Shown here piece after piece: positions 1 to 6,943 of a stretch of DNA of 27,748 nt. Below the pieces are notes generated by a model. The model was given only the letters and a program-made list of their open reading frames with translations. It was not told the origin of the DNA and did not search any database. Source of the stretch: a virus; the IMG/VR virus record IMGVR_UViG_3300032282_004960, positions 1 to 27,748 of that record; one strand, 5' to 3'. Position 1 is the first letter of the stretch. Each line of letters begins with the position of its first letter. Position numbers and translations under genes: made by a program.

Positions 1-1
1 A

Positions 2-1516
2 AGGGTTTTACTTATTGCGAACAAACGTGATACTGCGGTGGAAATGGCTAATAAAGTTAGACACTTCTTAGAGCAATGGCCTGAATGGATTAATGTTGGG
101 TTTTCACCTGACAAAAACTCTGAAAGTAGATTTAGATTAAACAATGGTTGTGAAGTTAAAGCAGTAGCAACATCGGCCGATGCGTTACGTGGTTATACCC
201 CAACAATACTTGTATTTGATGAGGCGGCTTATATTGAAGCAGGAGAAGATTTCTGGGCAGCATCTATGGCGTCACTATCAACGGGTGGTAAGATTATTCT
301 TATCTCAACCCCAAATGGCTATGACCCTATCTATTACGGTGTTTATGACCAAGCTTTACGTGGTATCAATGATTTCCATATAACTGATTTAAGATGGTTT
401 AAAGACCCTCGTTATACCAAAGATTTACGTTGGGTTAAATGTAGTGACATTTGTCATTATATGTTGAATAGAGAACAGTATAATGATGATGAAGTTGTTA
501 TGTATGATTTCGATATTGAAAAATATACAGAATATCATGAACAAGGTTATAAACCATTTTCATCTTGGTTTGAATCCATGTCTAAGAAATTTAAGTATGA
601 TAGACGTAAGATTGCACAGGAATTGGAATGTGACTTTTTAGGTTCAGGAGATGGTGTTATACCCGGTGATATTCAAGAAAATATAGCAAAGAATTTGGTT
701 AGACAACCAAAGGAAAAATATATGCAAGGAACTTTTTGGCAATGGAAAGAACCAGTTCAAGGACATCGTTACATTATGGGTGTGGATGTTAGTAGAGGAG
801 ATAGTGAAGATTTTTCATCAATTAATATTGTTGATTTTGACGATAGAGAACAGGTTGTTGAATATATTGGTAAAATACCACCCGATGACTTGGCAGCAAT
901 AGCATACAAATGGGGCATACTTTATGACGCATTTATTGTAATTGATATTACAGGAGGTATGGGTATTGCCACATCAAGAAAGCTACAAGAGATGAACTAT
1001 AAACATCTTTATGTTGACGGAATCAACACACAAAACATATGGGAGTATAATAAAAAAGCCATGGAAAAAATTCCTGGTTTAAACTTTAATAATAAAAGAA
1101 CCCAAATTGTTGCTGCTTTTGAAGAACAAGTTAGAAAAGGTTTTGCTGTTCGTTCAACAAGACTTTTAAACGAACTTAATACATTTGTTTATATCAATGG
1201 AAGACCTGACCACATGAAAGGTGCTCATGATGACTCAATTATGAGTTTATCAATGGCATTGTATGCGGGTGATATGTGTTTCAATCAGTTACAAAAAAGT
1301 GATTCCACAAACAAAGCAATGCTTGAGTCTTGGATTTCATCTGAAAGAACCTATGAAGTGAATAAAAGCTTTTATTCTTACGGGACTTCTTTAGATCCAA
1401 TTGGTTCTATGGCTATGGATGGTGGAGCTAACAATATATTCCATAAAAATAACGATAATCGACTACCGCAAGAAGCTTATAAGGAATACAGTTGGTTATT
1501 TGGTAAATCAAGATAA
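2..1516 (+). CDS. 17: Terminase large subunit, gp17-like (5' end cut by window)
   Basis: This is the ATPase-nuclease motor that packages DNA into the prohead. The reading frame is open to the left edge, so the N-terminus with the Walker A loop is outside the window; the GTG at 38 is internal. Numbering from that GTG, the sequence shows Walker B LVFDE (58-62), the coupling motif STPNG (90-94) and a C-terminal RNase H-like nuclease. The nuclease residues are Asp250 (GVDVSRG), Asp303 (VIDITGG) and Asp398/399 (HDDS), matching the order of T4 gp17 Asp401, Glu458 and Asp542. The second position is Asp here and Glu in T4. The linker LECDFLGSGDGVI also follows the gp17 pattern. The portal gene follows after 54 nt, as in T4-like head modules. 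Confidence 0.95.
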   Translation, partial: RVLLIANKRDTAVEMANKVRHFLEQWPEWINVGFSPDKNSESRFRLNNGCEVKAVATSADALRGYTPTILVFDEAAYIEAGEDFWAASMASLSTGGKIILISTPNGYDPIYYGVYDQALRGINDFHITDLRWFKDPRYTKDLRWVKCSDICHYMLNREQYNDDEVVMYDFDIEKYTEYHEQGYKPFSSWFESMSKKFKYDRRKIAQELECDFLGSGDGVIPGDIQENIAKNLVRQPKEKYMQGTFWQWKEPVQGHRYIMGVDVSRGDSEDFSSINIVDFDDREQVVEYIGKIPPDDLAAIAYKWGILYDAFIVIDITGGMGIATSRKLQEMNYKHLYVDGINTQNIWEYNKKAMEKIPGLNFNNKRTQIVAAFEEQVRKGFAVRSTRLLNELNTFVYINGRPDHMKGAHDDSIMSLSMALYAGDMCFNQLQKSDSTNKAMLESWISSERTYEVNKSFYSYGTSLDPIGSMAMDGGANNIFHKNNDNRLPQEAYKEYSWLFGKSR

Positions 1517-1559
1517 TATTCATTTTATCAATTATTAATGTTATATTCTTAAAGAAAAC

Positions 1560-1567
1560 TATTTATA
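1560..1567 (+). promoter_or_regulatory. Putative phage late promoter box TATTTATA, upstream of portal gene
   Basis: A TATTTATA octamer ends 3 nt before the portal ATG. The same octamer stands upstream of other operon-head genes on both strands of this window. If it acts as a -10 element like the T4 late box, the transcript would start at or next to the ATG and be leaderless. The promoter role is inferred from recurrence and position. Confidence 0.55.
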
Positions 1568-1570
1568 TAC

Positions 1571-3406
1571 ATGGCAGAACAAAACATGACAGTCTTTCAG
1601 AAACTTACCAAGATGTTTGGTTACCCTGGAAAAGTTGAACAGGAGAAGTCACCTTCATTTAATTTCTCTAAAGACGAGTTATTAAAAACAGATAGCAAAG
1701 AAGAATACGAAAAAGCCTTGTTGCAAGCTCAACAATCAACTTATATTGCTGACAAATGGACAAAGCTTGACCAATCTTTATATAACCAATCGGTTTATTA
1801 TGAACCTAATAGGTTAGCGGCATATTACGATTATGAATCAATGGAATTTACACCAGAAATTTCAGCGGCGTTAGATATCTATTCGGAGGAATCTACGACG
1901 ATGTCTGAAAAAGGTGATATCTTAACAATATTTTCAGATTCAGAAAGAATTAAAACAGAATTGGATGATTTGTTCAATAACAAATTAGATATCAACACAA
2001 ACTTACAAATGTGGGCTCGTGGTTTATGTAAGTATGGTGATAATTTTGTTTACTTAAAGATAGACCCTGAAGCGGGTATTGTTGGTGTTCAACAATTACC
2101 AAATATTGAGATTGAAAGAATTGAAGGTGCTTCATCAAAATCACCAGTTCAAAGAGAACTTAAATTACCATCAAGAGAATTGCGTTTTCAATGGAAGAAT
2201 AAAGAAATGGAATTCCAAGCATGGGAAGTTGCTCACTTTAGATTATTAGGTGATGATAGAAAATTACCTTATGGAACATCTATGTTGGATAAAGTTAGAC
2301 GTATTTGGAAACAATTACTTTTAGCTGAAGATGCTATGTTGATTTATAGAACCACAAGAGCACCTGAAAGACGTGTGTTCAAAGTGTTTGTTGGTAACAT
2401 GGATGATAAAGATATCGAATCTTATGTTCAACGTGTTGCAAATAAATTTAAAAGACAAGCTGTCCCTGATCCACGTAATGGCCAAGTTGATATGAGATTT
2501 AATCAGATGGCGGTTGACCAAGATTATTTTATTCCAGTTCGTGACCCAGGACAATCAAGTCCAATTGAAACATTAGCAGGCGCACAAAACTTAGGTGAGA
2601 TTGCAGATATCGAATACATCCAAAAGAAAATGTTAGCGGCTCTTCGTATTCCTAAGGCTTTCTTAGGTTTTGAAGAAGTTGTTGGTGATGGTAAGAATCT
2701 TGCGTTAATGGATATTCGTTTTGCAAGAACCATTAATAAAATACAAAAATCTTTAATACAAGAATTAAATAAAGTTGCTTTAATTCATCTTTACCTTTTA
2801 GGTATGGAAGATGATTTGAATAACTTCCAATTATCTTTAAGTAATCCGTCAACACAATCTGATTTATTAAAGATTGAATCATGGAAAGAGAAAGTTACTC
2901 TTTATAAGGATGCAACATCTGACCAATCACAAATAGGTATTCTTCCTGTATCACATACTTGGGCTAAAAAGAATATTCTTGGATTTAGTGACAACGATGT
3001 TATTCTTGATTTACAACAACAACGTCTTGAAAGAGCAATTGGATTTGAATTGACTAATACACAAAATATTATTAAACGTTCAGGAGTATTTGATGATGTT
3101 GATGCGAAATATGGTATTCCAGAAGAAGAGAGAGAAAAACTTGAGGCTTCAGGTGCATTAGGTGGTGAAGCACCTGGTGGTGGAATGGGTGCAATGGGTG
3201 GAGCAGCAGCACCACCACCGGCAGCAGGCGGCGGAGCTGAACCATTAAGTGAAAGTTATTCTAAACCTAATAAAACAAAGAAATCTAAAATATTAAGTTT
3301 ATTGGGGGACGAAAGTTCTGAATTTAAAGATTTATTTGATATGGAAAAGGCACAACAGAATATTTATGAAATAGAAACAAAATTAAACGAAATTATAAAC
3401 GAATAA
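1571..3406 (+). CDS. 20: Portal vertex protein, gp20-like
   Basis: This 611-residue protein should form the dodecameric ring at the packaging vertex, through which DNA enters and to which the neck attaches. The stretch from about residue 75 to 190 (YYDYESMEFTPEISAALDIY, then MWARGLCKYGDNFVYLKI) and the central LPYGTSMLDKVRRIWKQL and KMLAALRIPKAFLGFE segments are characteristic of T4-type portals. It is longer than T4 gp20 (524 residues). The extra length is partly a Gly/Ala/Pro-rich linker around residues 528-560, followed by a charged helical tail. That linker is locally GC-rich compared with its surroundings. The start is the ATG 3 nt after a TATTTATA box. It is preceded by terminase and followed 2 nt later by a helical prohead-type gene. 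Confidence 0.95.
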   Translation: MAEQNMTVFQKLTKMFGYPGKVEQEKSPSFNFSKDELLKTDSKEEYEKALLQAQQSTYIADKWTKLDQSLYNQSVYYEPNRLAAYYDYESMEFTPEISAALDIYSEESTTMSEKGDILTIFSDSERIKTELDDLFNNKLDINTNLQMWARGLCKYGDNFVYLKIDPEAGIVGVQQLPNIEIERIEGASSKSPVQRELKLPSRELRFQWKNKEMEFQAWEVAHFRLLGDDRKLPYGTSMLDKVRRIWKQLLLAEDAMLIYRTTRAPERRVFKVFVGNMDDKDIESYVQRVANKFKRQAVPDPRNGQVDMRFNQMAVDQDYFIPVRDPGQSSPIETLAGAQNLGEIADIEYIQKKMLAALRIPKAFLGFEEVVGDGKNLALMDIRFARTINKIQKSLIQELNKVALIHLYLLGMEDDLNNFQLSLSNPSTQSDLLKIESWKEKVTLYKDATSDQSQIGILPVSHTWAKKNILGFSDNDVILDLQQQRLERAIGFELTNTQNIIKRSGVFDDVDAKYGIPEEEREKLEASGALGGEAPGGGMGAMGGAAAPPPAAGGGAEPLSESYSKPNKTKKSKILSLLGDESSEFKDLFDMEKAQQNIYEIETKLNEIINE

Positions 3407-3408
3407 AA

Positions 3409-4155
3409 ATGAATAAATTTGGTATTGTTAAATCAAAATTGTTAACTAAGTTAACTGAATCTTACGCAAACGAAAATAAGGCGGAGATTAAAGATATTTT
3501 AACAACTATAAAGGAAAATAAAGATTTTAAAGAAATGTATTTGTTCTATGAAGAAATCGAAAACAAGTATATTGAAGATAAGGATACCGCAAGATTATAC
3601 GTTGAGGGATTAAATACGTATTTTGGTCAACCAATAGGTAATTGGGGTAAACTAAACATGTTTTGTGAATCTTTACATAATAAATTAGGTGATGTTGAAA
3701 TTGTAACAAACGATTTATATGAAGCATTAGATGTATTATCTGAACCTGACAAATTATCCAATATTGAAAAGAAGGTAACCGCAAAAAAGAAATTGGTGGA
3801 ACATTTATCAACTAAAAAGGAAATTAAAGAATCAAAAGAAACAACATTAGTTCCAAACGAAAATTTATTAAACGCTGTTTTGGCAAACAATTTTAACGTA
3901 TTATATTCAAATACACTATCTGAATCGGAAAAAGATGAATTGAAAAATATCTTATCAATTTCACACGATGAATTAATAACTAAATCAAACGAATTAGCAG
4001 AATCGGTTATTAACCAAGTATCTACACTTTTAAGTGAATCAAATGATACGGATTTATCCAACAAATTAAAGGCGGTAAAGGATGAGGTGACTCAAATGTC
4101 CCCGTCGCGATACAATTACTTTAGATTAAACGAATTAAAAAATGGTCTTAATTAA
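3409..4155 (+). CDS. Helical protein between portal and protease, possible prohead core protein
   Basis: I do not recognise this 248-residue protein by sequence. It is Lys/Glu/Asn-rich and predicted largely helical, with no membrane segment. It starts 2 nt after the portal stop, so it is surely co-transcribed and probably translationally coupled. In T4 the portal-protease interval holds small prohead core proteins (gp67, gp68), so a core or head role is a positional inference. A segment near the N-terminus, KLLTKLTES (LTE at residues 15-17), fits the (I/L)xE specificity of the T4 prohead protease and could mark processing. The last four residues, NGLN, are encoded inside a palindrome shared with the convergent bS21 gene, whose product also ends NGLN. 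The two genes overlap by 8 nt. Confidence 0.75.
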   Translation: MNKFGIVKSKLLTKLTESYANENKAEIKDILTTIKENKDFKEMYLFYEEIENKYIEDKDTARLYVEGLNTYFGQPIGNWGKLNMFCESLHNKLGDVEIVTNDLYEALDVLSEPDKLSNIEKKVTAKKKLVEHLSTKKEIKESKETTLVPNENLLNAVLANNFNVLYSNTLSESEKDELKNILSISHDELITKSNELAESVINQVSTLLSESNDTDLSNKLKAVKDEVTQMSPSRYNYFRLNELKNGLN

Positions 4156-4163
4156 GACCATTT
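4140..4163. terminator. Palindromic bidirectional terminator shared by convergent genes
   Basis: A perfect 24-nt palindrome (arm AAATGGTCTTAA and its complement) spans the stop codons of both convergent genes. It is followed by CTTTTTT on the + strand and TTTTAATTCG on the - strand, so it can act as an intrinsic terminator in both directions. Because the palindrome is in frame for both genes, both proteins end in Asn-Gly-Leu-Asn-stop. Confidence 0.75.
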
Positions 4164-4339
4164 CTTTTTTGTTGAATATACACCGCTTTTAGCTTTTGCG
4201 TTCTTTTCTTAACTGAAGGTTTTACAAATACTTGTCTCATCCTTAATTCTTGAACTTGCTTAACTTTTTGAACTTTACTTTTGTAAGTTCGAAGCGCGGT
4301 TTCAATGCTTTTTTCTTTATTTACGTCAATAATAATCAT
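4148..4339 (-). CDS. rpsU: Phage-encoded ribosomal protein bS21
   Basis: This 63-residue basic protein matches bacterial small-subunit protein bS21 over its full length. It has an N-terminal MIIIDVNKEKSIETALRTYK, the family core ELRMRQVFVKPS (31-42) with following KKR, and the C-terminal helix KLKAVYIQQKRNG. The cellular protein sits at the 30S platform by the 3' end of 16S rRNA and affects initiation. In Bacteroidetes ribosomes bS21, with bS18 and bS6, helps occlude the anti-Shine-Dalgarno tail; as I recall, Tyr54 is a contact residue, and this protein has Tyr at 54. It is the only - strand gene within the head module. Its upstream region is AT-only around the start, has no Shine-Dalgarno motif, and contains TATTTTTG, resembling a Bacteroidetes -7 element without a clear -33 partner. 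bS21 genes are known from other phages. A hijacking role is inference. Confidence 0.93.
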   Translation of the reverse strand: MIIIDVNKEKSIETALRTYKSKVQKVKQVQELRMRQVFVKPSVKKRTQKLKAVYIQQKRNGLN

Positions 4340-4373
4340 ATTATATAATTATATAACAAAAATATAAAAATTT

Positions 4374-4405
4374 TTTGGAATTATAAAATATTTTATCTAT
4401 TTTTT
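4374..4405 (+). promoter_or_regulatory. Possible weak host-type promoter
   Basis: TTTG at 4374-4377, a 20-nt spacer, then TATTTTTT at 4398-4405 resembles the Bacteroidetes -33 TTTG / -7 TAnnTTTG promoter, with one mismatch in the -7 element. It lies about 36 nt upstream of the gene at 4442. The region is so AT-rich that a chance match is possible. Confidence 0.3.
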
Positions 4406-4441
4406 AAATAACACCATAAAACAAAATAATATGACAAATTA

Positions 4442-4867
4442 ATGAAGACAGGTAAGTATATCCCATTAGGGATTTACAACAATGTAAAAGTTGGGTATGG
4501 AACAGTAGATTTTAAAAATCTTAAAACAATTTATTTAAAATTAAATTCTTGGTTACAACCCGAAATCGAAAATAATGATTATGATAATCTAATTTTCAAA
4601 ACAAGAAAACAAATAAAGCAAATTATCTATAATATGGGTAATGTCAATTTCAAACAACAATGTATTGTTGATTTGGATATAAGGACCAAAGGTATTAAAA
4701 TGGAAAAAAGGTCCTTTATGAATTTGGAGGTCACATTATACGTGGACAAATTTTTTGACGTTAAAACAAAAGAAACAAAAACTTTAATGCGAACTATCAT
4801 GGAAACCATTGTGGATAATGGTTTAACTGATAAAAACCTGTTCAATTTTCACAATACTAAAAAATAA
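4442..4867 (+). CDS. Unknown protein, 141 residues
   Basis: I do not recognise this gene. The product is soluble, mixed alpha/beta in appearance, and rich in Lys, Asn and Ile, with no signal peptide or membrane helix. It lies between the portal/bS21 block and the protease gene, a region that holds prohead core genes in T4. A role in head assembly is possible, but it may instead be an inserted accessory gene with its own promoter (weak candidate at 4374-4405). The ATG at 4442 is the first in frame; an ATG slightly upstream opens only a three-codon frame ending in a TAA that overlaps this start (ttaATG). The upstream 100 nt are almost pure A/T. Confidence 0.7.
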   Translation: MKTGKYIPLGIYNNVKVGYGTVDFKNLKTIYLKLNSWLQPEIENNDYDNLIFKTRKQIKQIIYNMGNVNFKQQCIVDLDIRTKGIKMEKRSFMNLEVTLYVDKFFDVKTKETKTLMRTIMETIVDNGLTDKNLFNFHNTKK

Positions 4868-4881
4868 TGCTTATATCGAAG

Positions 4882-4889
4882 TATTTATA
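4882..4889 (+). promoter_or_regulatory. Putative late promoter box TATTTATA, upstream of protease gene
   Basis: TATTTATA lies 16 nt upstream of the protease ATG in the 38-nt gap after the preceding gene. It is one of the recurrent operon-head boxes, and here would give a leader of roughly a dozen nt. Confidence 0.5.
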
Positions 4890-4905
4890 GAGATAAAATC
4901 TATAG

Positions 4906-5589
4906 ATGAAGATATTAGGACCAAAAGATTCCGGTCACGGAATTTTAATCGAGTATGACGCAGGACACGTTTCCGCAGACGAAAATAAACATATTCTTAG
5001 AGAAGCGAAAGATGTAGATTTTTCGCAAGACTTAATCTTATACGCTGTTTTACAAAAATATGACACACCTAATAAGAATGGAAGGATTTATCCTAAGCCT
5101 ATTCTTTTTAGAGAAAATGAGAAATATCAATCTGTAATTAAAAAAGGTGGTGCGTTAAATGAATTAAACCACCCTTCATCATCCCTTATCGATTTAGACC
5201 GTGTGTCACATTCCATTCTTGAAACTTGGTGGGATGGTAAAATGTTAATGGGAAAAATCAAATTATTTACTTCACCCGGTTGGAAAAAAATGGGTATTGT
5301 TTCCACCAAAGGAGACCAAGCCGCTATGTTATTAATGAACGGAGCGACTTTGGGTATTTCTTCGCGTGGTGTAGGTTCATTAAAAAATGTTAAAGGTGAG
5401 AATATCGTTCAAGAAGACTATGAATTAGTTTGTTTTGACTTAGTATCGTCACCATCAACCCCTGGCGCTTATGTTTTCCAAGACATGAATGATAGGGACC
5501 AGTATCAAGAATCTGTCCAAGAAAAACCACAAGAATTGGACAAAATGAAAAAGTTAATGGGTAAACTTGATACCTTTTTAAGTAAATAA
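4906..5589 (+). CDS. 21: Prohead maturation protease, gp21-like
   Basis: This 227-residue serine protease should sit in the prohead core, cleave scaffold and capsid proteins after (I/L)xE, and destroy itself. It carries the family signatures: His89 in ELNHP, Ser152/153 in LGISSRGVG, and the DLVSSPSTPGAY segment (178-189). Together these resemble the catalytic His/Ser(/Asp) arrangement of herpesvirus-like prohead proteases. Its length is close to T4 gp21. The gene sits directly before the scaffold and capsid genes, the expected order. The C-terminus (208-227) contains DKMKKLM, the peptide also found at the ends of the scaffold and two accessory proteins, which suggests a shared prohead-docking element. 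Confidence 0.94.
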   Translation: MKILGPKDSGHGILIEYDAGHVSADENKHILREAKDVDFSQDLILYAVLQKYDTPNKNGRIYPKPILFRENEKYQSVIKKGGALNELNHPSSSLIDLDRVSHSILETWWDGKMLMGKIKLFTSPGWKKMGIVSTKGDQAAMLLMNGATLGISSRGVGSLKNVKGENIVQEDYELVCFDLVSSPSTPGAYVFQDMNDRDQYQESVQEKPQELDKMKKLMGKLDTFLSK

Positions 5590-5642
5590 TCAATTTTTTA
5601 GGTATATCAATATCAAAAACAAGTTTTTTATTAATAACACAC

Positions 5643-5650
5643 TATTTATA
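5643..5650 (+). promoter_or_regulatory. Putative late promoter box TATTTATA, upstream of scaffold and capsid genes
   Basis: TATTTATA lies 23 nt before the scaffold ATG, within the 84-nt gap after the protease gene. No such box stands before the capsid gene itself, so this one may drive the scaffold-capsid pair up to the terminator at 8725-8754. Confidence 0.55.
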
Positions 5651-5673
5651 TAGTAATAAAACCAATTTAAATA

Positions 5674-6915
5674 ATGGCTGAAAAATCAATTTTAGAACAA
5701 GCTTTACTTCAAATCGAAACACTTGAAGAAGCAGTTAAAGCAAATGCAAAAGGTATAATTTCTTCAACTATGAAGAAAGAACTAAGCGAATTGCTTAAAG
5801 AATCTAAAGAAGAAGAGGAAGACGAATTTGCATCTGACGATGAAAGTTCAATTCCTGACGAAGAGGAAAAAAACGATATGGCAAGCGATGATGAGGAATC
5901 AGATGACGAAGAGTCAGATGATGAAGACATGGCTGCTGATGACACAGACCTCGATAACGAACCAAAAGGTATTGATTCATTAGATGCTGATTCTGATGTT
6001 GATGCTGATGTAGATACAGATGATGTAGATACGGATGCTGATATGGATGATATGGGTGCAGATGACGATACTGATGTTGACGGAAATGACGACGTTATGG
6101 ACATGACAGGAGCTTCAGATGATGAAGTTATGAAAGTGTTCAAAGCTATGAAACCAGAAGATGGTATTGTGGTTAAAAAAGACGGAGGTCATCTTAATGT
6201 TAACGATGGTGACAATGAGTATATCATTAAACTTGATGACGAATCAGTTCCACCGTCTGAAGAAGAAACATCTGAACCGTTTACGGGTGATGTTCCTGAT
6301 GATGAGGAAGAAGATGAGTCAACAATATATGAAATATCATTGGATGAAGAAGATCCTACTGCACCTGATACTGATTTAGGTGAAGAAGACGATGATGATG
6401 ATGATGAAAATTTTCCAATGCAAGCTGATGAGGCTGCAAGAACAAAATCTAATCCTCATGGTAACAAAAACGGTATGCACCGTGCAGGTTTACCAAGTAA
6501 GAAAAAATACAAAGCAGGTTCAGCAATTAACGAAGAGGTTGAAACTTTAAAGAAACAAAATGGTGAATACAAAAAAGCCTTGGTTCTTTTCAAAGACAAA
6601 CTTAACGAAGTTGCAATCTTCAATGCTAATTTAGCTTATTTCACTCGTTTAGTGACTGAACATTCAACAACAAAACAAGAGAAATTGAACATATTAAAGA
6701 GATTTGATTCAGTTTCTACTATGAACGAGTCTAAAAGCTTATTCAAAACTATTGAATCAGAATTAGGTTCTAAAAAACCAGTAACCGAATCTGTAGTAAA
6801 TAAAATCTCTGCCACTCCAACAACATCTTCATCTCAAGAAGTTTTAGCTGAGTCTAAAGCATATGAGAATCCTCAATTCAAGAGAATGAAAGATTTGATG
6901 AGTAAAATAAAATAA
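5674..6915 (+). CDS. 22: Prohead core scaffold protein, gp22-like
   Basis: This 413-residue protein lies between protease and capsid genes, the gp22 position. Residues 1-45 are helical. Residues about 45-255 are extremely acidic, dominated by runs of Asp and Glu with quasi-repeats such as DADVDTDDVDTDADMDD. Residues about 270-370 are basic and helical (NEEVETLKKQNGEYKKALVL, then FKDKLNEVAIFNANLAYFTR), typical of the gp22 coiled-coil part. The C-terminus LAESKAYENPQFKRMKDLMSKIK carries both an LxE site (391-393) and the shared RMKDLM peptide. Scaffold is normally degraded to small peptides by the prohead protease; several LxE sites (for example LEEA near the N-terminus) fit this. It is longer than T4 gp22 (269 residues), mainly through the acidic region. 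Confidence 0.88.
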   Translation: MAEKSILEQALLQIETLEEAVKANAKGIISSTMKKELSELLKESKEEEEDEFASDDESSIPDEEEKNDMASDDEESDDEESDDEDMAADDTDLDNEPKGIDSLDADSDVDADVDTDDVDTDADMDDMGADDDTDVDGNDDVMDMTGASDDEVMKVFKAMKPEDGIVVKKDGGHLNVNDGDNEYIIKLDDESVPPSEEETSEPFTGDVPDDEEEDESTIYEISLDEEDPTAPDTDLGEEDDDDDDENFPMQADEAARTKSNPHGNKNGMHRAGLPSKKKYKAGSAINEEVETLKKQNGEYKKALVLFKDKLNEVAIFNANLAYFTRLVTEHSTTKQEKLNILKRFDSVSTMNESKSLFKTIESELGSKKPVTESVVNKISATPTTSSSQEVLAESKAYENPQFKRMKDLMSKIK

Positions 6916-6919
6916 TAAC

Positions 6920-6943
6920 TAAAAAAAAACAAAAACATACAAA
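6920..6943 (+). promoter_or_regulatory. A-rich translation leader of the capsid gene
   Basis: The 28-nt gap between scaffold stop and capsid ATG is almost entirely A with a few C and T and contains no Shine-Dalgarno motif. Unstructured A-rich leaders are typical of strongly translated genes in Bacteroidetes, which fits the most abundant virion protein. Confidence 0.5.

Noticed and set aside
5615-5627. Small inverted repeat AAAAAC-AA-GTTTTT after the protease gene
   Set aside because: A two-nt loop and A/T stem are unlikely to form a useful hairpin; not called as a terminator.
5709-6143. Open reading frame on the - strand rich in Ser opposite the scaffold gene
   Set aside because: It is the complement of the Asp/Glu codon runs (GAT/GAA read as ATC/TTC and shifted to Ser codons), with no promoter or start context.
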